From NCBI RefSeq assembly GCF_003576645.1, contig NC_044917.1, forward strand, positions 13,759,449 through 13,823,448: a stretch of DNA of 64,000 nucleotides, in the 5' to 3' direction. Below the pieces are notes generated by a model that ran no database searches, had not been told where the DNA came from, and worked only from the letters and a program-made list of their open reading frames with translations. A program made the position numbers and the translations under genes. The DNA comes from Ipomoea triloba. Lineage: Eukaryota > Streptophyta > Magnoliopsida > Solanales > Convolvulaceae. Positions 47,201 to 59,677 of the stretch are shown piece by piece. The number at the start of each line of letters is the position of its first letter. Within the stretch, counting starts at the first letter, position 1.

Positions 47201-48820
47201 AAAAAATAATTAACCAAAGGATTTATTGGCAATGCACTCAAGAATTCAAGTTAGCTACTTTCGTAATCAATAACAAGAATTAGGCTAAGATTGCCCCACT
47301 TTCGTGATGCATCAATCATAACCTTAAACACAACAGCATTATAAGCCCCCAAATTACCCCTATTCTCATAGTAGGAAAAATTGGGTTGAAATTGGTTAGG
47401 CTGAGTCTTTCACCCAACTTTTATTGTGATGAAATCCTCTCCAAAACAAATCAATAAAAGCTGCGCATCAATTATCAATAAGAGGAAAATATAATCCAAC
47501 TCAAACATAAACCCTAGGTAAACAATTATTTCCCTTTATGCAATAATCACAAATCTAGTATCAAGAATAGCAATAGGACCCTAATCCAAACCCAAAAGCT
47601 AACTACTCATGCATCAAAACAAAGCAATAATAAATAACCATAAACATTGCAGGAAATCTGAGAAGAAAGTAAATAAATGAATAAGAGAACTTTACTGATG
47701 AAGAAAAAATCCAACTTCAATCCGAGATTCCAAGCTTGAAATTAAATAATCTAATATAAAATTAATCTAAACTATGCTAGGGAAATATAAAGAGAATGGA
47801 AAAATAATCTAAAACTAACTAGGGTTGGGAACGCTGTAAGGGAACTTCCTCAAATAGCAGAAAATTGTAGTATAAATAGGAGACAGATGGGCTTTGGCCC
47901 ATTAGGGAACTTCCAATTCTTTTCCAATTCTTATTCTTGTTTCCTTTTGTGATTAGGTAATTTCCTTTGCTTCCAAAACTTGTCCAAACTGCTCCAAAAT
48001 TCTTCCTTTGCTGCTCCTTGTGGATAATTCAACCCTTGGGACAATATAACACACAAACAATTCTTAATTTCATTAGGATAAAGAAAATAAGCATCAAAAC
48101 AACTAAAATAATGGGTGAATTATTGTACAAAATAGTAGATATCAGGTATAGTAGCGGCATTCCCCATCACTCAAAAGGGAACCAAAATCTATACTAAAGA
48201 TGGGAGAACATCTCGGTTCTGGAGGGACACGTGGGTGTATGAGAAACCACTATCAACCCTCAACCCCAACCATGCAAATAATGTTAACAATGAGAAAATG
48301 GTATGTGACTACTAGGACAACAATAGGGGATGGAAGTGGGAACTCCTGCCTCCTCTACCAACAAATATCAGACATCAATTGCAAGCAATCACGCTACATG
48401 TAGGTGATGGTGACGACGAGTGCTACTGGAGTCCAGAGGCATCAGGTTAGTTTTCTGTTCGTTCTGCGTACTCCTTGATTCATGACTACCCGAGTTACTT
48501 GCAGGAAAGCGTTTGGAACTGTCTCTAGAAGCTAAAAGTCCCAAACAAGCTCAAGACTTTCATTTGTACTGCTATCCCTGACCGGATAATGGGAAATGGA
48601 GAGAGAAAAAGACGAGGCATGGCTAGTGATGATATTTGTGGGTTGTGCCCTGGGTTAATGAATCAGCGGATGACATTCTCAAACACTGCAACAAAGCTAC
48701 GGAATTTTGGAGGGCTTTCACCTCTACTGCCAGACGCAGGAAATGGGAGCAGCTTGGCTTCAGAGAATGGATTGCCACAAACATTAGAAACGAGAAAGAT
48801 GATGTCGAGGGTGAAGACTA
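44274..48820 (+). pseudogene. LINE ORF2 (endonuclease, reverse transcriptase, zf-RVT), decayed and split
   Basis: Starts MKVFIWNCQGVASKSFIRSA, the APE endonuclease start (IWNCQG). Endonuclease motifs continue (IFCLVETKTS; FTWRWGKEEGTFKGVRLDRA; FDHCPILVEF). RT follows: TLKALGPDGFHALF, VLKIDLEKAYDMLNWDFI, GIRQGDSMSPYLFVLCMERL, and a frame-shifted FADD region near 46255. After a solo LTR (46947-48144), the C-terminal zinc-finger RVT region continues: DGRTSRFWRDTWVYE, SVRSAYSLIHDYP and WNCLWKLKVPNKLKTFI. Many stops (for example TAG/TGA at 44473, 45008, 46081) show long inactivity. The 3' end and poly(A) were not found. Confidence 0.85.
46947..48144. mobile_element. Solo LTR with perfect target duplication, in LINE ORF2
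   Basis: 1198 bp, TGATGAGTATAATAGTGAGC at the left and TAGTAGATATCA at the right, flanked by GGTAT at 46942-46946 and 48145-48149. No internal coding region. Related partial LTRs occur at 8642-10029, 37073-37490 and about 48890-49390. Confidence 0.82.
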
Positions 48821-48869
48821 GCCCCGCCGATAGATGAGTTAAAAGCTTCTCTATTGAAGATGAGAAATT

Positions 48870-49390
48870 TGTGGTTGAAATCCACTCTAATCTGCGATTA
48901 CAAGCTTGATAGATGAGTTAGATATGTAATATTAGACTAATCTAAGCTAAAAAAAAAAGTCTAGTGAACTGAAGAGAAATAAACTAAAATTATCTAGGGT
49001 TCAAACTCCATCAAAAGATCTAAAAAGAACACTTAAATATGAATAAGGTGCAAAAGGACGCCCAACGTTTCAGAAAGTACTAGGAAAAATGGACGGGCTG
49101 AGGGACAAGCGTACGTAAGTTATGGATGGCCAGGAAGACAGGCGTACACTTGGGGGTACGGGTGCTCCTGGAAATTCCTAAAATGCATTCCAAACTCTTT
49201 GATTGATTCCTTGGTTCAAGAATTGCTTAGAACTTCCAAAAAATCATTGAATTTCTCACTTGTTGTGAATAGTTTCACCTTGAAATAAAACCAACACAAT
49301 AAGTGCTTGAGGATCTAGTGTGCACTAATACTAAGTTGAAATTATGCAAAACTTGACCTTGAATGAGATCCCATAGGCTTGCCCCTCATA
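48870..49390. mobile_element. Partial LTR-like sequence
   Basis: Resembles the second half of the solo LTR: ATTAGACTAATCTAAGCTA, ATTATCTAGGGTTC, then a block rich in CGTAC words. Borders unclear. Confidence 0.35.
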
Positions 49391-50803
49391 CTCCCACTAG
49401 GTCAACTCAAAAATGCATGCTAAGATCAAATAGGTCTTTTATTAGGCTTGTAATGGGGATAAGGGTGAATCCTTATATAAATAAAATATTTTTAGACTCC
49501 TTATTTCAAATGATTTACCATAAAGTAATTATATAATTATTTATAGTTTTGAAAGCCCAATTTAAGTGGAACATTTTTTTATCAAAATCTTAACCCAAAA
49601 ATCTATTTAAGATGAACTTGTGAACCCGATAGCCAAAGTTTTGACTCAAACTTTATTTCAAAATGAACCTATCTCATTTCTATATTTATTATGTTATATT
49701 TTTACCCGAACTTGACCAAATTTTGACCCGAAATCATAACCGAAGGTTTGAACCCAATTTCCCAAACTACCACACATCTTAACCGTTCTAGACTTAGGGC
49801 TCTGTGCCCTAGATATAAATATGTCACTATTCCATTCATTGCCCTCTTAATCCCTTCACACTCCATCATCTTCTTCATTTCTTCTCTCAAAGAAGAACAC
49901 TAAGCTAGCTAAGAAGTAAGAATTTCCACCCCTTCTTTCATCTCTGCATTCTTCCATCATTTTCCTCATCTCTCTTACCGTGTGTATGCATTTCATGTGC
50001 ATGTGTTTGATTGTTTTGTTGGTGTTTCTTTGTTTGTTTGGTTTTGGGGCTTAGGGAGTAAAGAAAGAAGCCAACCTTAAGACTTAGAGGATGGATTCTG
50101 GTTCCTAGAGCATCAGGCTTGAGGTATAACCCATAGAGACATAAAACTCTATTATTTTGCCTTATATACTTTGTCAATGTGTTGTGTGTTTGGTTTCTCT
50201 TATTCAATGCTTAGAAATGATGAAATATGTAGTGTCATATGCCTATATGGATGTGGAAATGATGTGTTGATGTTACAATGCCTTGTTGGGTATTTTAGAG
50301 AGGATTTGTAGTCTGGAAATGATGTTTTTCTGAGATATTGTTGCAGGAGATTAAATCTGGGAGGCCACTACCTCGTGTCTGGTTTTGGCATGCAGGATTT
50401 TTCACGAAACCAAAGGTTTCGCCTGCTAACCTCGCATGCTGTAGTAGGCTTTGGAAGGCAGGCCTTTGAGGCTTACCAACCACAACCGTGGTTGTAGTGG
50501 TACCTTGCGACGAAACTTGAGGTTCTACTACATGGTTCCGTGTAGCCACAAGGCCTTGTAGCGAAACCTTTGTGTTCTATTATTGGGGGTCTGGTCACGT
50601 TTTGTTTCATTTCGTGGGTCCGAGTGACTCATAAGACTTGGGAACATGTTTCGGTTGTTGTCTAAATGTCAACGTGTGATATGTGCAAATTGAGTTTTGA
50701 AATAAGGCATGATTTTTCTCTATGTTATCTACTTAAGATTCAAGCGTGACTTATATATATATATTTGGTATGGCAAATGAGTGTATGTATGTATGAGTAT
50801 TTG

Positions 50804-50851
<48 letters not shown>

Positions 50852-52372
50852 GAACCATTCATTTAAAGGGAGATTATATGCATATGTATACCTATACTTA
50901 CCCTTATCACATCGGAAAATTGTACTTACTCTATATTTCAAAAAGCAATATATATAACCTATTTAAAAACGCATTATGCATCATGCATGAAACCTATTTT
51001 GGAAAGAAAGGTTTTTAAATGTTTATACTACTCTTATTTACAAAGTGTGAGGAAAAATGTATATTTTGGACGACCCGATTGGACTATGATCCCTTCTGAA
51101 GAAATGATGGAAAAAAGTAATGAAAAGAAATCCAATAGAAATCATCATGGGTTTACTTTAGGGCTTAAGCTATTACTTGATGTGCTTGGAATCCCAGTTA
51201 GGGGTGTGCACACTAAAGATAGCGGTCCTGATTCCAAGTGAGATTGATTGTTTTAGAAGATGTCTTCGGGACTGGGTCCCCAACGGAGTCATTCACCAAT
51301 TGCTGAAACTCTACCTCCCATTTGGGAGATGTCTTCAGGACTGGGTCCCCTACGGAGTCATCCACACAGTAAGGATGATTTCCTTCTCCCTATATTGATG
51401 AAACGATAATGATCAATGATATTGATGAGATCTATGAGATTGATGACATTGATGAGATGATTGATGATTCCTCTAGTACTATTATTAAGGATATATTATT
51501 TTCTTGACGGTGAGAGTTTTGGAACTAAATGATACATTTGGGAAACTATCGTACTTTGATACTCCACTTACTTATGATTATGATTGAAAAGCGGGTAATA
51601 CTTAACTTTATGTTTACTTATCTTGATGATATAAAGATAGCATTTCACTTATTACCTTTATATTACCCGGTATTCTATCCCTATTACTCATCCTCTTTGA
51701 TTTGTATTTGTGTATATGGTATACTTGGTCGGTATTTGACAATTGTACAAGTATGAGAATGAATAATGCCTTCTTATATATACTTATATTTTATATATGT
51801 GAATATATCTATACCTATACTTTAGTAACTACTTGATTTACCTTCTTTGTGGTATATGCTAATTGTTGATGATAAAACTATTTATTTTCCTAAACCTATA
51901 TATATACTTACTTTACAAGGTTGAGTGGTTTATACTTAGAATTTATGCAAACGGGTTGTTTTCGTGTGTTTTACTTAACCCCTTTCAGGAATGGATTGTT
52001 GAATGCTAAGCGCGCCTAGAAGGAGGTAGATAGCTTAGTAGTATTTTTGGATTCTAGCTCCTAGTATTTAAATTTCCTTTTTACTATCGCATCCCTTGAT
52101 GCTAAACTGATGTAGTGTTTGATACTTCTTTTGGGATTTTTTTTGGTGCTTGGACACATGGGTCTGTGAACCCTTTCTTTTTGGTGGGATATTGAGTTTT
52201 ACTTGATGGTTTAGCTAGGTAGTCATCCCTGTATGGTTGGCTACGGCAGTAGCATTCCCCTGAGATACTTAACAATCAACTCTTACGTTTTAATCCTTTA
52301 TCTTTGTCCTTATTTCTATCTCTAAGTACTTATTTCTTACTATGCTCGAATTTTAGAATTTGGGGGTGTTAC
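49391..52372 (-). mobile_element. Possible long Ty3 (Tekay/Del-like) LTR
   Basis: The right border reads on the minus strand TGTAACACCCCCAAATTCTA, the usual start of Tekay/Del-type LTRs. The region has no ORF with a domain. It contains an imperfect duplication of about 84 bp (GATGTCTTCGGGACTGGGTC at 51259 and 51328) and a (GT)n tract at 50814-50850. The opposite LTR end was not identified, so the left limit is a guess. Confidence 0.4.
50814..50850. repeat. (GT)n microsatellite
   Basis: About 18 GT units. Confidence 0.97.
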
Positions 52373-52540
52373 ATATTGAAAATAAACATAAGAGAGAATT
52401 TCACATTTATTCACGATTGGAACTAGAAGATATATGACAACTATGAACAAAGAAGGAAATTACAATTGATCACAAAGCAAAACTCTAAAGTAGTGGGAGT
52501 TGAGTACAACATTCGAAACAAACTTTAAAATTTTACTTTT

Positions 52541-52576
52541 CTTCTTCTTCTTCTTCTTCTTCTTCTTCTTCTTCTT
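52541..52576. repeat. (CTT)n microsatellite
   Basis: About 12 CTT units within a T-rich stretch. Confidence 0.95.
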
Positions 52577-52739
52577 TTCATTTTTCTCATTTCATCTTTT
52601 TTTCAACACTTTTTTCTCAATTTTCTTAACATTCTTTTTACTCTTTTTTTTTTCAAATCAACAAACAAACTTATTCAATGAACCAAGATGGACACTTAGA
52701 CAAAGTTATCAAGAGGGTTACTAATAAGACAAGCTCTAA

Positions 52740-54127
52740 ATAAGATCTCTATTGAGTGCTAAATATGTCTTATTCTATGGGGTGTTTGAGTGGTCTTTTG
52801 TGTACAAATTGAGTCCTTTTGGTGTGAATGTTGTGCTTAATTGCTATATTATATTGTGAACACTAATATTGAGACACTTGAAAGGCATTTCAGTGGTTTA
52901 GGGGTAATTGGAGGGAAAAAGATGGGCAAAAGAGGAAAAACATGAAAATTGGACTGCGTACTAGCTGGTGTACGCTAGTACATGGGTGCGTACACGAGGC
53001 AAGCTAAAGAGTGCAAAGGAGAAATGCAGCAGAGCCCCATCACGAACATGACGGGGTCGTGATGGAGAACAAGAGCCGGTCACGAGTCTCGTCATGATCG
53101 TAACTGGGACCGAGGCAAAAAATTGGGCCGCGTACGAGCTGGCGTATAAGTGTACGCCAGCTCGTACGCTCACCAGACTCCAACATTTAAAAAGGCTTCC
53201 TTTGCGGGATTGAAGAAAAGAACTTCACTTTTGCTTTTTGTAGAGTTTGTAGCTTAGAACTTTCTCTCTCTAGATTAGAAACACTCTGTTCATCTTCTAG
53301 ATCAAACTTGGATTGTATTCTTCCATTGATTGGAGCTCTTGATGATTGATTGCAATTGCTATTGAGTAGGTAACTCCATTGCTTTTAATTTCTCTAAGTT
53401 CCTTCATTGAATGCTCAATTGCTTTTGTTATTCAATCTAGACCAATAATGCTTGGCTAGAATCTCCATGTGAATTGGATCATATTTCCTTGTGTTGTGTA
53501 TGGATTGATCAAGGCAATTGTGGCTATGTGTTGATGTCTTGTTCGAAGTGGAATGCTTATATTGACTCTTGTGTGTGAAGTGCACCACATGCAATAGGTT
53601 TATGTTGGGTTATGCTTGCAAGAGATTGAGGCTTAATCCTAGACTACCTTCCCTTGTAATCCCCGCCCTAGATCCGAGAGGGCAAGGTCTGGGATGGGAT
53701 GTAGACAATATGTTTGTTGAAATGTTTCCTAGGGGATGTTGACATGATAATGCTCATCTCCCTTGATAGGCCTTCAAAGTCTAAAACGACTAAGGCATTA
53801 GAAGTCATCTCACATAGACCTCAAGTCATACATAGTTCATTTCTTACCTAGGTTTATTCATTCACATGATCAAGGGTAGGCTAGTCCAATTCACCTAACA
53901 TCATCTTTGTTTCCTTTCTTTTCTTTGCTTGCTCTTTACTTACTTTGCTCTTTTTCGCTTTTGCTTTTGTACAATGTATCTTGCTTCTTGCTTCCTAGTG
54001 CAAATGTGTGATTGTGTTTGAGAATACAACATTCAATTCAAAGTGTCCATCCTTGTGAGATAGAAACTCGGGGATTTCATCATCGTTTACACTTTTCCAT
54101 CTATACAGCACTAAACTCCATATATCA
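52740..54127 (+). mobile_element. Athila/Tat-like LTR, right end with primer-binding site
   Basis: Noncoding stretch ending CCATATATCA. Three bases later comes TGACGTCGTTGCCAGGGA (54131-54148), 15 of 18 like the TGGCGCCGTTGCCGGGGA primer site common in Athila/Tat elements. The LTR left border was not found. Contains GCGTACGAGCTGGCGTA/TACGCCAGCTCGTACGC palindromic sequence at 53130-53170. Confidence 0.55.
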
Positions 54128-54130
54128 AAA

Positions 54131-54148
54131 TGACGTCGTTGCCAGGGA
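54131..54148 (+). other. Degenerate retrotransposon primer-binding site
   Basis: TGACGTCGTTGCCAGGGA directly downstream of an LTR-like CA terminus; 3 mismatches to the canonical tRNA-complementary site used by Athila/Tat elements. Confidence 0.6.
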
Positions 54149-54889
54149 TGACAACAGTTTTGGGTGTTGTATTGTTGGCATGAGAAGCACATTTGCTTAA
54201 GAAGTTTTCTTTGTTTTAGTTGTTTTTTTCTTGTACATTTGCCTATTCCTTGTGATTGTATTATCTTGTGATACAACCTTGTTGTAATTTCACCATTTCA
54301 TCGTGTACACTTGTGCTTTCACATTCATTCTGTCATTGCACATTGTATAGTGTTTTTGCACTTTGAGCTCACTTGCAACTACTTCTAGTTGTAAAATCCT
54401 TTTGTTAATCTTATGTTTGTAGGATATTTGAAATAATGTACTCTAAAGGTTGTAATTTTGGAGATCCTTTCCATTATCAGGCATAGGCCAGCCCATCCGC
54501 TACCTGCTTCTTTTTGTGACCATGGATGGATTAAGGGACGATCGTACGCAATGGGGTACAAACATTCCAGTGAACACTAGAAATTGGCTGGAATTTGCAT
54601 ACTCCCAAGTGGACGGGCATACCAGTGGCAGTCCAAGTTTGCCCAGTTTTCTTCTGCTTTACCCCTACAATTCATTCAACATTTATGGCCTTATTATTTC
54701 AAAACTTAATCAAAATATCACCATGCAAACTTAAATCATTCCCAACACCTTCCTAAATAATTAAAATTAATTCTCAATAATCACTCCCCAAATTAATTTA
54801 CAAGCTACAAATAAATTCAACTCTCATCTATGGCAAGATTTTGGCAACGAAAAATAAAGAGATTAAAAAGAAATACTTTGGGACACTTT

Positions 54890-56810
54890 CTAACTCTTGA
54901 ACATAACAAAAACACATAAAATACTATGGTTAAGTTGCAATAAAGGGAACACAATAAAGTAAGGGATAACATGGGGTGCCTCCAATGAAGCGCTAAGTTT
55001 AACGTCGCTAGCTTGACTCAACTTTTCAAGTTCAAGTGTAGGTGGGATAGAAGAGATCCCAAACCGCATTGACCTCCTTTTCTTTTGATTTTGGCTCATT
55101 GAAGAGTTTCAACCTCTACCCATTGACTATAAAAGGATCTCCCGTCTTTGTGGCAATAGCAATGGCACCCGATGGGTAATGTTCCACTACTCGAAAAAGG
55201 CCCAACTATCTTGATTTGAGTTTATCGGGAAACAACTTGAGTTGTAGAGTAACACTTGGTCCCCCGTTCAAAGTTCCTCCTCAAAATCCTCTTATCATGA
55301 AAGTACTTGGTCCTTTCCTTGTAGATCTTAGCATTCTCATAAACATCCATTCGGAATTCTTCAAGCTCATTAAAGTACAACAACCTCTTCTCTTGCCAAA
55401 TTCTCATCCAAATTCAACCTTGACACCGCCCAATATGCCTTATGTTCATACTTAACTGGCAAATGACATGACTTCTCAACACAAGTTTGAATGGATAAAC
55501 ACCAATGTGAATCTTGTATGCGGTCTTTAGAGCCCATAGTGCCTCATCTAACTTCAAAGACCAATTATTTCTTGTTGAACTCACCACCCTTTCAAGAATA
55601 TACTTTATTTCCCTATTAGCCAACTCTACTTGCCCACATGTTTGTGATGAATACCATACTTGAAAAGAAGCTTCTCCAAGAGCTTGTTGCAAAAGTGTGT
55701 GCCATTGTTGGTAATGAAAGCTCTCGGCATGCCAAACTTGGAGAATATGTTCTTCTTAACAAACTTTAAAACCCTCTTTGAATCATTCCTAGGAGTTGCA
55801 ATTGCTTCCACCAACTTAGACACATAATCCACTGCCACAAGGATATACTCATTCCAAAAAGAAAGAGAAAATAGACCCTTGAAGTCTATCCCACACATCA
55901 AATAGCTCTACCTCAAGTATGCCCTTTTGAGGCATCTCATGCATTCTCCCAATGGTACTGGTCCTTTGACAATTGTCACACTTGCGCACAAACTCTTTTT
56001 GCGGAAGCAAGCAAAGTGGGCCAAAATAACCTGGATTATATTGTAACACCTTCAAAGTCATGCGGTCGGTACTCATGTGTCTTAGGTGAAGAGTGGTAAT
56101 GGCTCAAAACACTTACAAATTCTTCCTCCAGTATGCACCTTCTCACAATTACATCGGCACATATCTTGAACAATAGAGGTTCATCCCAAAAGTAATCCCT
56201 CACATCATGCAAAAATCTCTTCTTCTTGTTAAAATTGAAGTCTTGGAATGTACTCACTCACAAGATAACTCACGATGTCTACAAACCAAGGTACATAATT
56301 CCTTCCCAATTCACTCAATATGAAAAGTGTTTCTCCTTTTAATGAGTCATGGGCAACTCATTTTCCTTGTGGCCTTCAAGTCTTGAAAGGTGATCCACCA
56401 CAACATTCTCAAAGCCCTTATTGTCTCTTATATCCAAATCAAACTCTTAAAGGAGGAGAACCCAACAGATCAAACCTTAGTTTGGCATCTTTCTTTTGAA
56501 ATAAGTACTTCAAAGTCGCATGGTCAATATGAACTATCACCTTGTTCCCCATGAGATAAGACCGGAATTTGTCCATGGCAAACACCACTACTAAAAGCTC
56601 TTTCTCGGTTGTTGCATAATTCACTTGGGCTTCATCAAGTGTGTGTCTTGCATAGTGGATCGCATGGTAAGTCTTATCCCTCTTTTGGCACAACACCGCC
56701 CCAACCACGTAGTCACTTGCATCACACATCATGAACAATAATATACTTATCAACGCGCACGAACATTTTCTAGATATTAATATTGTGTTTATTTTTAATT
56801 TTTTTTTCAT
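54890..56810 (-). pseudogene. Athila/Tat-like pol remnant: RNase H and integrase
   Basis: Minus-strand fragments in several frames. RNase H (56810-56439): CDASDYVVGAVLCQKRDKTY, YATTEKELLVVVFAMDKFRS, KVIVHIDHATLKYL. Integrase zinc-binding part (about 56050): CDNCQRTSTIGR. Integrase core (55901-55414): ILVAVDYVSKLVEAIA, FITNNGTHFCNKLLEKLLFK, CGQVELANREIKYILERVVS, WALKTAYKIHIG. Downstream (54960-55030) is a phrase like the integrase C-terminus/3' leader of Athila elements. Frameshifts and substitutions (NNGTHF for the usual SDxGTHF) make it inactive. RT proper is missing at 56.8 kb. Confidence 0.8.
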
Positions 56811-57221
56811 TCTTCATTATTTATATTCTTACAAGTAAAAATATTTTCCGTTTTCCTTTATTCAAATTTTCATTTGGATTAAAAAAGGAAAGTGAGGGGG
56901 TGTATATAATAGATTTTAAATGACTTTTATATAATCTTTCTAGACTTTTCTAGAATCTTTTAAACTTTCATCAACGTTGTACGAGTCTATAAAAATTTAT
57001 AGATTTTTTAAAAAGTTTTTCATATTAAAAAGTCTACAAAAGTCATTCAAACTTTCAATTAAATACACCCTTACAAATATTCCATAACTTCTATTAATAT
57101 ATTAGTTATATATAAATTTCTTACAAAAAAATATTTTTATAAATCATAAATAAATTATGCATTTCAAAAAAATAAATAAATAAATAAATATTGATTGTCA
57201 AAATAATAGAGTGTATTGTAC

Positions 57222-57265
<44 letters not shown>

Positions 57266-57930
57266 TAATTTTCACTATAAAATAAATGAGAATATCTCAA
57301 AAATATTCAACTTAACACAAATACATATATTAATAATTAATGAACATACTATTATATAAAATTATGTTAATTATATAAAAAAAAATTGAGTTAAAAAATT
57401 TAGGTCAAATTTGCTGCGAAAAGTAGCAAGAAATTTTTGCTGCTATTCGCAGCAAAGCAGCAAAAATTTCTTATTGTGAACAGCAACAAATAATTATTTT
57501 TCGTAATAATTATTTGTTATGATTTTTTTTAAAATATGTATGAAAATAAAGAGATAAAAATAAAAATATATATATGATTATTTATGAAAAGTTTGAAACT
57601 GTTAGCATTGAAATAAATGAATTTATTTGCGTGCTATTGGGCTTTGATTGATAATTAATTGCTTTAATTTCGCTAATTGGACTAATATTTATTTAATTGG
57701 GTTGATTAAATGGCCCAATAAATAATTTATTGATTTAATTACTTAATTAAAAGTAATTGGATGTTGGGATGTTTGGCTCAAGTTGGTAGAATATTTGAGT
57801 TGGACCGGGGCATAGGATCAATTAAATTGACGGGCTTTAACATGATTTGGCCTATCAAGAATATATGTGGGTTAAATAATTTTGAGGAAGTTGTGGATAT
57901 TATAAATTGGTTCAAAATTATAAAATCATC
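56811..57930. other. Intergenic; (AT)n and (AAAT)n only
   Basis: AT-rich, with (AAAT)n near 57175-57190 and (AT)n at about 57225-57260. A small inverted repeat (TTTGCTGCGAA...TTCGCAGCAAAG) lies at 57411-57465. No gene. Confidence 0.55.
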
Positions 57931-58312
57931 TAGGGATGGCAACGGGGCGGGGGCGGGGGCGGGGACTATACTCCCCGTCCCCAAAACCCCGACCCTGTCC
58001 CGTCCCCGTCCCCATCCCCAGCGGGGAATGAAAAATAGTCCTCATCCCCGTCCCCGATAAATTCTTAGTCAAAATTTTAAATTAGTCTAATTTTAATATT
58101 AAAAATTAAAATTTTAATTTTAATATGTGTGTGTGTGTGTGTAAACATAATATATGTATTAAAAAAAAACGTAATGCCATGTACCGCCTGTACAGTGGCA
58201 TTACAATTTTTTCATATAATTAAAATTGCATGAATAGTGCCACAGTGGCATTACATATAATTAAAATGTATGTGTATATATATGTATGTATGTATGTATG
58301 TGTGTCTGTGTC

Positions 58313-58359
<47 letters not shown>

Positions 58360-58504
58360 TATTCGGGTACGGGGCGGGGTGGGGAGGGGTATCCCCGTCC
58401 CCGTCCCCGACGGGGAATTACATACATTCATGTCCTCGTCTCTGTTCCCCGAAAATTTTTCCCATCCCCGTTCTCGTCGGGGACGGGGCAAATTGCCATC
58501 CCTA
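57931..58504. mobile_element. hAT-type MITE with G/C-homopolymeric subterminal arms
   Basis: TAGGGATGGCAACGGGGCGG at the left, GGGCAAATTGCCATCCCTA at the right. Arms consist of GGGGCGGGG and CCCCGTCCCC repeats. The core is AT-rich with (GT)n, (TGTA)n and (AT)n tracts and a nested TAATGCCATG...CAGTGGCATTA inverted pair. No convincing 8-bp target duplication was seen. Confidence 0.7.
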
Positions 58505-58532
58505 GTCTCACCGGGATATCATTTGGGTCACG

Positions 58533-58785
58533 CCTGTAATTTATTTGCATCGAGGGATACGCCTGCAATTATTTTGCACCGGGAGCACGCCTGCGATTTA
58601 TTTGCACCAAGGGATACGCCTACAATTTATTTGCACCGGGAGCACACCTGCAATTTATTTGCACCGGGAGCACGCCTGCAATTTATTTGCACCGAGGGAC
58701 ACGCCTGCAGTATATCTGCACCGAGGGACGCGCCTGCAGTAAATCTGCACCGAGGAACAGGTCAGCAGCATATCTACGCTGAAGA
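58533..58785. repeat. 28-bp minisatellite
   Basis: About nine units of GCACCGGGAGCACGCCTGCA followed by ATTTATTT, with GAGGGAYACGCC variants toward the right. 28 is not a multiple of 3, so it is unlikely to be a protein repeat. Confidence 0.85.
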
Positions 58786-58799
58786 ATATGCCATTTGAG

Positions 58800-59262
58800 T
58801 AGGGGTGTGCAATTTACCGAAATTTTTCGGTTAACCGACCGAACCGAAAAATTTGGTTCGGTTAATGGTTAAAGGAATCTTGAAACTTCGGTTAACGGTT
58901 AATTCGGTTCGAAAGGTCAGTTAACCGAATTAACCAAACGGTTAACCGAATTTATATATATATATATATAGATAAATAATTAAATATAAATACTAAATAC
59001 TAATTAGATTGAAGATTTGAAGTTATGGATGTTTGAATATTTGAAGTTAGGGATGATTTGTATTTTATTTTAATTGAATTTATTATTTTAGGTGTTCTTT
59101 TTAGAATTTTATATTTTAGGTTTAAAAAGTTTGGTTAATCGGTTAACCGAAAAAAATTTCGGTTCGGTTAATTCGGTAACACATACTTCGGTTCGGTTAA
59201 CGGTTAAAGGTTTTAAAATTTCGGTTAATTCGGTTCGGTTAAAACGGTTCGGTTAACCGTTA
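58800..59262. mobile_element. hAT-type MITE with 8-bp target duplication
   Basis: Flanked by CATTTGAG at 58792-58799 and 59263-59270. Starts TAGGGGTGTGCAATTTACCG; ends GGTTCGGTTAACCGTTA. Arms are dense in GGTTCGGTTAAC/GTTAACCGAACC words around an AT core. 463 bp, noncoding. It split the sequence that carries the 28-bp minisatellite. Confidence 0.85.
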
Positions 59263-59334
59263 CATTTGAGTACCGGAAGCCCTTCTTTGAAGATCAAGCT
59301 GCATATAAGCCCTTCATTGAAGAATAAGCTACAT

Positions 59335-59450
59335 AACTCCGGAGGCCTTTCAGCAACTCGGCACAACTTGGCATACTTCCAATTCGGCATACTCCGAACT
59401 CGGCACAACTCGGCATACTCCGAATTCGGCATACTTCCGATCAACATACT
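59335..59450. repeat. Short tandem array of CGGCATACTYCGAAYT units
   Basis: Five or six units of about 20-25 bp (ACTCGGCACAACTCGGCATA and similar). No coding meaning seen. Confidence 0.7.
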
Positions 59451-59677
59451 TCTAGAAGAGAATCAGAGAACTTCTATACAGAGATTGTACCCCTTTTTCG
59501 TTTGATACATACTACTTCATTGTAACCGATACTTTAAATTTTGATAGGAATCGATGAAAAGTTTATCTGATTGAGATAGAGGAAAAAAGTTTGTAGAGAA
59601 AGTTGAAAAGTTTGGGGTTGGAGGGTTGGATTTCATCTATTTATATTAGTGAAGAAAAAATCTACAGAAATCCTATT

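Noticed and set aside
58533..58785. Repeat array as a CRISPR-like locus
   Set aside because: Plant nuclear DNA; units are contiguous at 28 bp with no unique spacers.
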